In this document: in pieces, positions 1 through 6,268 of the stretch | How positions within the stretch are numbered: the stretch's first letter is position 1 | How the letters are laid out: the number at the start of each line of letters is the position of its first letter | Assembly (NCBI GenBank): GCA_035995985.1 | Contig: DASYJY010000266.1 | Span: forward strand, 1 to 25,968 | Direction: 5' to 3' | Source of the DNA: JADGNZ01 sp035995985 | GTDB taxonomy: Bacteria > Acidobacteriota > Thermoanaerobaculia > Gp7-AA8 | Length of the DNA stretch: 25,968 bases | Translations under genes and position numbers: made by a program | Notes under the pieces: generated by a model | What the model was told of the DNA's origin: nothing | What the model saw: only the letters and a program-made list of their open reading frames with translations | Databases searched by the model: none

Positions 1-896
1 TACCAGAATCGCCACCAAGCCTTCGCATTCGGATTCGTGTACAGCAACAGCTGCGCGAGCTCGCTGTGCGTGATCGATAACGCGGCGCACACTTTCGTCA
101 CGGCGCTGCCCAGCACCGCCACGATTTTTTCGCGCGGATGATTCAAAAACGCGGACAGCTCGTCGAGGCGCTTCGGCACGTTGTCGGTGACGCCGTGGCG
201 GAGACTGAGCACGAGCCGCTCCTTGGGCGACAGCTCCGACATGTGCGCGAGCAATTCCTCGCGGCGCCCCTGCACCTGCATCGTGTCCTCGGCAGACGGA
301 ACCGACGTTTGCTCGATCATGTCGGCGAGCTCGGTGTGCGACTCGTCATCGAGCTCGGCGTTCAACGAGAAGTTGTCGCTGTTCGCGCGGAGCAGCGTCT
401 GCACTTCTTTCACCGATACACCCAATTCCGCCGCCAGTTCGTCGGCGGTCGGAATCTGCTTGCCGTCCGTCATCGCCGCAGCGATGGCGCGCTCCAGCCG
501 GTACATCAGATTGGCGCGCTTCGGAGGAAGCCGGAACGCACCGCCCTGCTCGGAGAGCGCGTGCAGGATCGACTGCCGGATCCACCACACCGCGTACGTG
601 ATGAACTTGACGTTCTTGTCGGGGTCGAACTTCTTCGCCGCGTGGATCAGACCGATGTTTCCCTCGTTGATGAGATCGAGGAAGAGCACGTGGGAGTTCC
701 GGTACTTCTTCGCGTACGAAACGACGAAGCGCAGGTTGGCCTTGACCAACTCCTCGAGCGCGGCCTTGTCATTCTCCTGAACGCGCTTCCCCAGCTCGCG
801 CTCGCGCTCCGGCGTCAGCCGCGGCACCTGCGCGATCTCGTGAAGATACTGATTCAGGAGATCGTACGAGTCGTCTCGCTCTTCATATCGGGCCAT
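1..896 (-). CDS. Sigma-70 family RNA polymerase sigma factor (3' end at window edge)
   Basis: The reverse-strand frame from ATG 896 encodes about 298 residues and stays open to the window edge. The last visible codon is TGG followed by TA, so a stop could fall exactly at the edge. Region 1.2/2 motifs are clear: YLHEIAQVPRLTPERERELG near the N-terminus, then NLRFVVSYAKKY, DLINEGNIGLIHAAKKFDP and KFITYAVWWIRQSI (regions 2.1-2.4), followed by a region-3 helix-turn-helix (IPTADELAAELGVSVKEVQ). Region 4.1 is recognisable (LSPKERLVLSLRHGV). In region 4.2 the usual RERVRQIE recognition helix reads PREKIVAVL, so key -35-contacting residues appear to be lost. The RpoH box is not seen, so an alternative RpoD-like (group 2/3) factor fits better than RpoH. 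There is no strong Shine-Dalgarno before the ATG; a TAGAAT box lies 15 nt upstream. Confidence 0.9.
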   Translation of the reverse strand, partial: MARYEERDDSYDLLNQYLHEIAQVPRLTPERERELGKRVQENDKAALEELVKANLRFVVSYAKKYRNSHVLFLDLINEGNIGLIHAAKKFDPDKNVKFITYAVWWIRQSILHALSEQGGAFRLPPKRANLMYRLERAIAAAMTDGKQIPTADELAAELGVSVKEVQTLLRANSDNFSLNAELDDESHTELADMIEQTSVPSAEDTMQVQGRREELLAHMSELSPKERLVLSLRHGVTDNVPKRLDELSAFLNHPREKIVAVLGSAVTKVCAALSITHSELAQLLLYTNPNAKAWWRFW

Positions 897-911
897 GTTT
901 TTGGAACCGGC

Positions 912-917
912 ATTCTA
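912..917 (-). promoter_or_regulatory. Possible -10 box of the sigma-factor gene
   Basis: TAGAAT on the minus strand lies 15 nt before the ATG at 896, so a transcript from it would have a leader of only about 8-9 nt. The hexamer 17 bp upstream (GCCGGG) bears no resemblance to TTGACA. The assignment rests on the -10 match alone. Confidence 0.35.
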
Positions 918-934
918 CTGCGTCTAGGACGTTT

Positions 935-956
935 CCCGGCGCCGCGCGACGCCGGG
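935..956 (-). terminator. GC-rich stem-loop between 5'-nucleotidase and sigma genes
   Basis: CCCGGCG and CGCCGGG (935-941 and 950-956) form a perfect 7-bp stem with an 8-nt loop, about 30 nt after the nucleotidase stop. The following transcript is GAAACGTCC, so there is no U-tract. It may terminate weakly or only stabilise the 3' end. Confidence 0.35.
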
Positions 957-985
957 AGCGAGCAAACCTCCACTCAGGGATAGAG

Positions 986-2350
986 CTATTCGCTCAACCG
1001 TTTTCGCAATTCGTCGCGGACGCGCAGGCCTGGCGTTTCCGGCGTCAGTCCTGCGAAGAAGTCGCGATATCCCGGCGCGTTCTGCGCGAGGTAATCGGTC
1101 GTCGCCACCCGATATCTGCGCTGAGGATCGATCGTCTGCGGTGCCGCAACGATCGCGAACGAATCACTTCCCTGCCGCGATTTTCCGTACGCGAGAAGCT
1201 TCTCGACCGCGTCGCCGCGCAACATGTAGACGAGGATGTCGTTGTCGTACGGCATCGCCGCGCGCAGCGACTCCATCGTCACGCGGCCACGCGGGAGGTC
1301 CTGCCGGAAACTGCTGGCGGTCGACAACGCCACGTCCGCGTGCGCGGCGTCGCGCATGATTTCGACCGTTCGTTGCGCTAACGCTTCGACCGGCAGCGGT
1401 GCGGCGAGCGTTCCGATCGTGACGAACAGCGGCGCGTATTTCGGATCTGCTTCGAGCTCGCGCTGCATTGCGGCCACGCGGCGGGCGATTGTCTTATCGA
1501 CCGGCATGCGCGCGTCGACCGGAATCAGCTTGCCCGCGACGCCGGTCAGCTTGTGTTCATCGAACGTCAGAACCACGCGGCTGATGTAGGTCAGGTATTG
1601 AAACGGCGAGATGAACCAGGTCGTCGTTCCGTCGATGCGCGTCAACGCACGTTTCAAATGGCTGTGCGTGCCGAAAATCAAATCGATCCCCGGCATGGCG
1701 CGGGCCAGAGCGAAATCGTCATCGAGATGTTCGTGGCCGATCATTACGACGACATCCGCGTGCTTTTCGCGAAGTTCGCGAACCGCATCGCGCGCGGCGG
1801 CGACCGGATCGCCGAAATGAAACAGCGGTTCTTTGACCAGCGTCTTGAAGTCGTTGCCCGCGATTGCAAAAACGCCGACGCGGATTCCGTTCACGACGAA
1901 TATGCGCGTCCCTTTGAATCCGTTCGTATTCGCGTTCAGCACGGGATAGCGGATCGTCTGAAGACAACCCTCCAGTTCGCCGATGCCGTAGTCGGGATCG
2001 TGATTGCCGAACGCCATCGCATCGATGACGCCGTTGAACCACGCCCATTCCGCGCAACGGTATTTGTCCGACCACGCCGGCGAGCCTTTGTTCATCATGT
2101 CGCCGCCGGAAAATACCAACGCGCCGTGTTGCTTCTGCGCGCGCAGATATCCGATCGCCCTCGCAACGCCACCCTGCCCCTCGCGCCCCTCGGAGTAGAA
2201 CGGCAATGCGTGCGAGTGATAGTCGGAGAAATGCAGGAGCGTGACGTGCGTCGTCCGCGCGTGCGCCGCCGCACAGACGAAAAGCAGCGACAAAAACAAA
2301 GGGCGCCACGAATAGCGCCCTTTGTCACGAAGTGGTTGGAGTTGGATCAA
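986..2350 (-). CDS. Secreted bifunctional metallophosphatase / 5'-nucleotidase
   Basis: This is a two-domain 5'-nucleotidase of the UshA type, expected to hydrolyse nucleotides or related phosphoesters in the periplasm. The N-terminal calcineurin-like metallophosphatase domain shows the dinuclear-metal ligands in order: D43/H45 (FSDYHSH), D84 (GGDMMN), N116-H117-D118 (GNHDPD), H206 (IGHEH) and H229/H231 (GTHSH). The C-terminal half carries the nucleotidase substrate domain (SSFRQDLPRGRVT, then YDNDILVYMLRG). The length of 454 aa is slightly shorter than UshA. The start is uncertain. TTG 2350 overlaps the stop of the upstream AT-hook gene (TTGA) and gives a signal peptide with a basic n-region ending AAAHA. 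TTG 2299 would give a shorter leader lacking basic residues. No good ribosome-binding site precedes either start. A transcription terminator lies within codons 9-20 of the longer reading. Confidence 0.88.
   Translation of the reverse strand: MIQLQPLRDKGRYSWRPLFLSLLFVCAAAHARTTHVTLLHFSDYHSHALPFYSEGREGQGGVARAIGYLRAQKQHGALVFSGGDMMNKGSPAWSDKYRCAEWAWFNGVIDAMAFGNHDPDYGIGELEGCLQTIRYPVLNANTNGFKGTRIFVVNGIRVGVFAIAGNDFKTLVKEPLFHFGDPVAAARDAVRELREKHADVVVMIGHEHLDDDFALARAMPGIDLIFGTHSHLKRALTRIDGTTTWFISPFQYLTYISRVVLTFDEHKLTGVAGKLIPVDARMPVDKTIARRVAAMQRELEADPKYAPLFVTIGTLAAPLPVEALAQRTVEIMRDAAHADVALSTASSFRQDLPRGRVTMESLRAAMPYDNDILVYMLRGDAVEKLLAYGKSRQGSDSFAIVAAPQTIDPQRRYRVATTDYLAQNAPGYRDFFAGLTPETPGLRVRDELRKRLSE
2291..2325 (-). 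terminator. Intrinsic terminator after the AT-hook gene, inside the nucleotidase leader
   Basis: A perfect 11-bp stem (2296-2306 ACAAAGGGCGC with 2315-2325 GCGCCCTTTGT) has an 8-nt loop and is followed on the minus strand by TTTTG. It starts about 21 nt after the stop of the AT-hook gene. It also lies inside the likely signal-peptide codons of the 5'-nucleotidase gene, so it may act as a partial terminator or attenuator. The opposite strand has no T-tract, so the direction is clear. Confidence 0.8.
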
Positions 2351-2934
2351 CGGCTGACGGCGGACTTCATCGCATTGATGGCCGCTTCGCGTCCCGAGTC
2401 CTTGGCGATCTTCTGATACTGACCGCGTTTGTTGGCCGGGATCTGGCGAATCAGGCCGAGGTAACGGCCCTGAAGCTGACGCGACGCCAGCTGCTCCGGC
2501 GTAATGCGAGCGCGGCGGCGGCGTTTGCCAGCCGGCGGCGCGGACGCAGCAGCAGCGCCCGAAGGAGCGGCTGAAGCGGACGACGACGCAACATTCTTGC
2601 TTCCGGGCGGACGGCCACGGCGTTTGCCGCCTGCCGTAACACCGCTTCCGGGCGGACGGCCAGGAGGACGGCCGCGGCGCGCGCCGAAACCGCCGCCGGT
2701 CGACGTTCCGCCACCGCTGCTGGCGCCGGTGCCGGCTCCAGTCGTGGCGCCGGCATGCGTGCGCAGCGTCTGCAGCCTAGTTTCGAGATCGCTGATCTCG
2801 CGATGCATGTCGCTCACGTAGCGACTCACTTCACTGGGGGAAATTCTGCGGTCGGCAATCAGGCGATCCAACACATAAGCAGCCTGTCCATGGGACATCT
2901 GAGGGGCGGGGACATTCAGTCTGGGTCTTGGCAC
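2347..2934 (-). CDS. AT-hook, histone-H1-like DNA-binding protein
   Basis: This 195-aa basic protein has three parts. Residues ~13-60 are predicted helical and charged (SHGQAAYVLDRLIADRRI, then ISDLETRLQTLR), possibly an oligomerising segment. Residues ~62-140 are a low-complexity Gly/Ser/Ala/Pro linker with two AT-hook-like motifs (RRGRPPGRPPG and KRRGRPPGSK) and a third basic cluster (GKRRRRAR). Residues ~143-195 form a helical tail (ITPEQLASRQLQGRYLGLIR). AT-hooks bind the minor groove of AT-rich DNA, so an architectural, nucleoid-associated or regulatory role is likely. The family is not recognised precisely. The start is GTG 2934, fixed by an AAGGAG ribosome-binding site 7 nt upstream. 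Its stop overlaps the potential TTG start of the 5'-nucleotidase gene, but the strong terminator just after it argues that it is mainly expressed alone. Confidence 0.82.
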   Translation of the reverse strand: MPRPRLNVPAPQMSHGQAAYVLDRLIADRRISPSEVSRYVSDMHREISDLETRLQTLRTHAGATTGAGTGASSGGGTSTGGGFGARRGRPPGRPPGSGVTAGGKRRGRPPGSKNVASSSASAAPSGAAAASAPPAGKRRRRARITPEQLASRQLQGRYLGLIRQIPANKRGQYQKIAKDSGREAAINAMKSAVSR

Positions 2935-2957
2935 TAGTCACTCCTTCTTGTGCAGTC

Positions 2958-2973
2958 GCACATTAATTTGTGC
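2958..2973. promoter_or_regulatory. GCAC-N8-GTGC inverted repeat upstream of the AT-hook gene
   Basis: GCAC and GTGC flank an AT-rich 8-bp core (ATTAATTT) 24-39 nt before the GTG start. The core is AT-rich enough to be a target of the AT-hook protein itself. A weak promoter (TTGCTT, 17 bp, ATTAAT) overlaps it on the minus strand. An operator is only a suggestion. Confidence 0.25.
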
Positions 2974-3002
2974 ATGGTAACAGAAAGCAAATCGAATCGC
3001 GC

Positions 3003-3038
3003 AATAGAAACAAACACACCATAAAGGAATCAGGTGTG
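3003..3038 (-). terminator. Intrinsic terminator of the ahcY-VOC operon, overlapping the VOC stop codon
   Basis: CACACC (3033-3038 on the minus strand) pairs with GGTGTG (3015-3020) around a 12-nt loop that contains the VOC stop codon TGA (3030-3032). The stem is followed by TTTGTTTCTATT on the transcript. The last His and Thr codons form the 5' arm of the hairpin. Confidence 0.7.
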
Positions 3039-3401
3039 CGTGATCATCAAAACGTACCCGTCAGGATCGGTAACTCGGAACTCGCCTCGCGGGGCGAAGA
3101 ATGGATATTTGAAGTCGCCGGCGTCCACTCCGCCCCCTCGCAACTCTTCGCGTTTGGCCGCTACATCCTCTACGTAAAGATAGAAAAGGACGGCTTGCTG
3201 CGAAGGGATGACCGGCTCGCTAGCTTTTGCAAGCATCAATTGGGCAATGCCGCTCTTGAGCCATGCCCACGCCGGTTCGTTCGCGTCCGGCGGTACGAAC
3301 GTGTTCCCGACGGTCATGCCGAGTTTCTCGTAGAACGCCATCGATTCGGGAACGCTGCGCACATGCACAAACGGGACGAGAGCATCAATTGCATGGGACA
3401 T
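3030..3401 (-). CDS. VOC (glyoxalase/bleomycin-resistance) family protein
   Basis: This 123-aa single-domain vicinal-oxygen-chelate protein starts ALVPFVHVRSVPESMAFYEKLG, the family's first beta-alpha-beta unit, and ends GEFRVTDPDGYVLMI, the family's last strand pair. H13 and E107 sit at the usual metal-ligand positions, so a metal-dependent lyase, isomerase or dioxygenase-like activity, or a binding role, is possible; the substrate is unknown. It lies 10 nt downstream of the ahcY stop with no strong ribosome-binding site, so it is probably cotranscribed and translationally dependent on ahcY. A hairpin terminator overlaps its stop codon. The link to S-adenosylhomocysteine metabolism is context only. 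Confidence 0.85.
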   Translation of the reverse strand: MSHAIDALVPFVHVRSVPESMAFYEKLGMTVGNTFVPPDANEPAWAWLKSGIAQLMLAKASEPVIPSQQAVLFYLYVEDVAAKREELRGGGVDAGDFKYPFFAPRGEFRVTDPDGYVLMITHT

Positions 3402-3411
3402 AAACAGTTGC

Positions 3412-4911
3412 TTAATACCGATAGTGATCGGACTTGTAAGGTCCCTCGACTGGTGTGCCGAGATACTTCGACTGGTCCGCCGTCAATTTCGTCAACTCCA
3501 CGCCGAGATGTCCGAGATGCAGCCGGGCTACTTCCTCATCGAGCCTCTTGGGAAGGACGTAAACCTCTTTCTGATATTCGCCCTTGTTCTGCCAGAGAGC
3601 GAGCTGCGCCAGCACCTGGTTGGTGAAGGAGGCAGACATTACGAATGACGGATGCCCCGTTGCGCAGCCGAGGTTCATGAGGCGTCCCTCGGCGAGAATC
3701 AGAACGCTGTGGCCGTCAGGGAAAACCCATTCGTCGTACTGGGGTTTAATGTTGACCCGCTTCACGCCGGCGAACTTCTTGAGGCCGGCCATATCGATCT
3801 CATTGTCGAAATGGCCGATGTTGCTGACGATTGCCTTGTTCTTCATCCGCGCCATGTCGTCGGCCGTGATGACGTTCTTGTTGCCGGTGGCGGTGACGAA
3901 GATATCGGCGCGCTCGACGACGGAGTCCAGCGTCCGCACTTCGAAGCCTTCCATGGCCGCCTGCAGCGCGCAGATCGGATCGATTTCAGTGACGACGACG
4001 CGCGCGCCCTGTCCACGCAGAGCCTGCGCGCAACCCTTACCGACTTCGCCGAAACCGCAGACGAGCGCGAGCTTGCCGGCGATCATGACGTCGGTGGCGC
4101 GATTGAGTCCGTCGATGACGGAGTGGCGGCATCCATAGATGTTGTCGAATTTCGATTTGGTCACCGAGTCGTTGACGTTGATGGCCGGGAAGAGCAGCTC
4201 TCCTGCTTCCTTCATCTGATACAGGCGGTGCACGCCGGTCGTCGTTTCCTCGGAAACACCCTTGAGGTCGGCGGCCACACGCGTCCAGCGTTTCGGCTCG
4301 CGCGTCAATTCGGCGCGCAGCAGATCGAGGATTACGCCCCACTCCTCGGGATCATCAGCAGGATTGAATTCGGGAACATGTCCCTTCCCTTCGAATTCGA
4401 CGCCTTTATGCACGAGCAACGTGGCGTCGCCGCCATCGTCGACGATCAGATTCGGCCCGCCCTCATCCGGCCATTGCAGCGCCTCGGAGGTACACCACCA
4501 ATACTCTTCGAGCGTCTCGCCTTTCCATGCAAACACCGGTATGCCTCGCGGATCGTCAGCCGTGCCGCCGGTCTCCGGCCGTCCGACGACGACCGCTGCC
4601 GCGGCATGGTCCTGCGTCGAAAAAATATTGCAGCTCACCCACCGAACATCGGCGCCGAGGTGGGCCAGCGTCTCGATGAGGACGGCGGTCTGCACGGTCA
4701 TGTGCAGCGACCCCATGACGCGCGCGCCGGTCAGCGGCTTCGTCTTGCCGTACTTCTCGCGAACGGCCATGAGTCCCGGCATTTCGTGCTCGGCCAGGCG
4801 GATCTCGTTTCTGCCGAGGGCGGCGAGACTGAGGTCGCGTACCTTAAACGGCTCGCGGCCAGCCGCACGTGCGGCCTCAAAGGGATGAGTGATTTCGAGT
4901 GTAGCGGTCAT
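3412..4911 (-). CDS. ahcY: Adenosylhomocysteinase (S-adenosyl-L-homocysteine hydrolase)
   Basis: This cytosolic enzyme reversibly splits S-adenosylhomocysteine to adenosine and homocysteine, removing the inhibitory product of SAM-dependent methylation. Recognised signatures in order are PLTGARVMGSLHMTVQTA, WVSCNIFSTQDHAAAA, TTTGVHRLYQM, NVNDSVTKSKFDN, the NAD-binding GFGEVGKGCAQALRG near residue 286, and the C-terminal KSDHYRY. At 499 aa it has the insertion after the EALQW segment typical of many bacterial enzymes. ATG 4911 follows AAGGAG about 11 nt upstream. It heads an operon with the VOC gene. A TACAAT box at 4980-4985 could drive it with a leader of about 60 nt. Methyltransferases elsewhere, including the one at 19627-20250, would generate its substrate. 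Confidence 0.97.
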   Translation of the reverse strand: MTATLEITHPFEAARAAGREPFKVRDLSLAALGRNEIRLAEHEMPGLMAVREKYGKTKPLTGARVMGSLHMTVQTAVLIETLAHLGADVRWVSCNIFSTQDHAAAAVVVGRPETGGTADDPRGIPVFAWKGETLEEYWWCTSEALQWPDEGGPNLIVDDGGDATLLVHKGVEFEGKGHVPEFNPADDPEEWGVILDLLRAELTREPKRWTRVAADLKGVSEETTTGVHRLYQMKEAGELLFPAINVNDSVTKSKFDNIYGCRHSVIDGLNRATDVMIAGKLALVCGFGEVGKGCAQALRGQGARVVVTEIDPICALQAAMEGFEVRTLDSVVERADIFVTATGNKNVITADDMARMKNKAIVSNIGHFDNEIDMAGLKKFAGVKRVNIKPQYDEWVFPDGHSVLILAEGRLMNLGCATGHPSFVMSASFTNQVLAQLALWQNKGEYQKEVYVLPKRLDEEVARLHLGHLGVELTKLTADQSKYLGTPVEGPYKSDHYRY

Positions 4912-4979
4912 GCGATTGATTGCTCCTTAAGAAGTTACGAAAGCCCCGGCCGAGGATCGGGAGGCGAACGCGGGAGCAG

Positions 4980-4985
4980 ATTGTA
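4980..4985 (-). promoter_or_regulatory. Possible -10 box of the ahcY operon
   Basis: TACAAT on the minus strand would place the start of transcription near 4973 and give a leader of roughly 60 nt. The hexamer 17 bp upstream (GTCAAC) is a poor -35. It lies back to back with the plus-strand promoter at 5004-5032. Confidence 0.4.
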
Positions 4986-5003
4986 ACGCATGGTGCTTTC
5001 GCG

Positions 5004-5032
5004 TTGACGAAGCAGGCGAGGGCGTGTAGACT
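5004..5032 (+). promoter_or_regulatory. Sigma-70-type promoter of the outer-membrane protein / cytochrome c operon
   Basis: TTGACG (5004-5009), a 17-bp spacer and TAGACT (5027-5032) form the best complete promoter in the window. Transcription would start near 5039-5040. A small palindrome, CTGAG-A-CTCAG (5044-5054), follows in the leader and could be an operator or an mRNA hairpin. Confidence 0.6.
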
Positions 5033-5082
5033 GCGTTTCGCAACTGAGACTCAGTCGCAATATGAATCCACGAGGTCACTCG

Positions 5083-5925
5083 ATGTTCGCTCGCTGTTCG
5101 TTCCTGTTAGTGCTCCTTGGCGCCGCCGGCTTCGCCTCGGCGCAGGAGATGCCGTACTTCATCACCTACACGCACCACATGGAGGAGCCCGGGAGCCTGG
5201 AGATTGCACTCAATCCGGTTCTCGGCGTTCCGAAAGGAGGCGCCAGGCACTTCACGGCGTCGTCGCTAGAGCTTGAGTACGGCGTCAAGGGATGGTGGAC
5301 TTCCGAGTTGTACCTCGACGCGCAGAAGACGGGACGCGACAGCGCGCTCTTTACCGGATGGCGGTTCGAGAATCGCTTCCGGCTGATGATGAAAGAACAC
5401 GCCGTCAATCCGGTGCTGTACGTCGAATATGAGGACATCACCGGCGCCGATCGCATTTTCAAAGAGGTAGTCGGATTCGACACGTTCGAGGATTTGTTGG
5501 AGCCGGTCGATGAAGCGCGTCACGAGAAGAAGCGCGAAGCCGAGGCGAAGCTGATCCTCTCCGGCAATCGCAAAGGCTGGAACCTCGCCGGAAACCTGAT
5601 CGCCGAAAAGAACCTCAACGGCGCCCCAGTTGAATTCGGATATGCCGCCGCTGTAAGCCGCCCTCTTGCGTTCGCCGCCTCCCCCGATTCCTGCTCGCTG
5701 TGTCCCGAGAACGTCTCGCTCGGCGTCGAGCTGTACGGCGGCCTCGGCGAATGGCGGCAGGTGAAGCTGGCCGGGACGTCGCACTACATCGCGCCGGCCG
5801 TCGCCTGGAACCTCCCGAATGGCGTCACGCTTAAATTCAGCCCTTCCTTCGGCATCAATTCCAACAGCAACCGTGCCCTGATGCGGTTCGGAGTCTCCTA
5901 TGAAATCCCATTGCTCTTCAGGTAG
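5083..5925 (+). CDS. Predicted outer-membrane beta-barrel protein (unknown function)
   Basis: This 280-aa exported protein has a signal peptide (MFARCSFLLVLLGAAGFASA, then QEMPYF). ATG 5083 is chosen because GAGGT lies 6 nt upstream and the resulting leader is clean; an in-frame ATG at 5062 would add seven residues. The mature part alternates amphipathic strands (SLEIALNPVLG, LELEYGVKGWWTSELYLD, NPVLYVEYEDI, AAVSRPLAFA, NVSLGVELYGGLG, VTLKFSPSFGI, MRFGVSYEIPLLF). It ends in an aromatic-rich terminal strand, as expected for a beta-barrel. A charged segment around residues 125-160 (EARHEKKREAEAKL) may be a loop or plug. The gene leads an operon with a cytochrome c seven nt downstream. The specific family and substrate are not recognised. 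Confidence 0.75.
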   Translation: MFARCSFLLVLLGAAGFASAQEMPYFITYTHHMEEPGSLEIALNPVLGVPKGGARHFTASSLELEYGVKGWWTSELYLDAQKTGRDSALFTGWRFENRFRLMMKEHAVNPVLYVEYEDITGADRIFKEVVGFDTFEDLLEPVDEARHEKKREAEAKLILSGNRKGWNLAGNLIAEKNLNGAPVEFGYAAAVSRPLAFAASPDSCSLCPENVSLGVELYGGLGEWRQVKLAGTSHYIAPAVAWNLPNGVTLKFSPSFGINSNSNRALMRFGVSYEIPLLFR

Positions 5926-5932
5926 ATCGCTG

Positions 5933-6268
5933 ATGAATCTCCATACAGGCCTGTTGCTATTCGTAATCTGCACGACCGCTTGCGCTGTCGCGCCGCCGTC
6001 GCGATCGGCCCCTGCCGAGGCCGCGTCGGAGATCCGGGCCGGCGGGAAACTTTTCGCGCAACACTGCGCGTCGTGCCACGGCGTCAATGCAACAGGCGCT
6101 CGCGGACCGAGCCTGCGAACTCCGGCGGTACAGACGATGCCGGACGCGGCTCTCGTTCAATTCCTGACGGACGGCGATCTGCGGAAAGGGATGCCGTCAT
6201 GGTCGCGACTTCCCGAGGAGCGGCGGTTGCAGTTGGTGCGCTACATCAAATCGATCAAGGCGACTTGA
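5933..6268 (+). CDS. Small exported class I cytochrome c
   Basis: This single-heme c-type cytochrome has 111 aa from ATG 5933. The N-terminus (MNLHTGLLLFVICTTACAVA) is a signal peptide. Cys17 might be lipidated, but the preceding TTA is not a classical lipobox. The heme site is C45-A-S-C48-H49 and the probable distal ligand is M87 in GMPSW. Both fit a periplasmic electron-transfer cytochrome or a c-type subunit of an unknown dehydrogenase. An upstream in-frame ATG at 5900 overlaps the outer-membrane protein gene and is less likely. The last 14 nt overlap the tail of the convergent subtilase gene. Operon position suggests it works with the upstream outer-membrane protein, but no reductase lies nearby. 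Confidence 0.88.
   Translation: MNLHTGLLLFVICTTACAVAPPSRSAPAEAASEIRAGGKLFAQHCASCHGVNATGARGPSLRTPAVQTMPDAALVQFLTDGDLRKGMPSWSRLPEERRLQLVRYIKSIKAT

Noticed and set aside
1..896. RpoH (heat-shock sigma) identity
   Set aside because: The RpoH-box segment is absent after region 2.4; the sequence there is FRLPPKRANLMYRL, closer to RpoD-like factors.
986..2350. SoxB thiosulfohydrolase instead of a 5'-nucleotidase
   Set aside because: No other sox gene is present, and the C-terminal 5'-nucleotidase substrate domain and metal-ligand pattern fit the ordinary family.
4912..4985. SAH- or SAM-responsive riboswitch in the ahcY leader
   Set aside because: I looked for the conserved GAGGAGCGCUGC-type core and a pairing pseudoknot and found neither; the leader is also short.
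3652..4986. A 444-codon open frame antisense to ahcY
   Set aside because: Shadow of the unmistakable ahcY coding sequence, with no recognisable domain and no ribosome-binding site.
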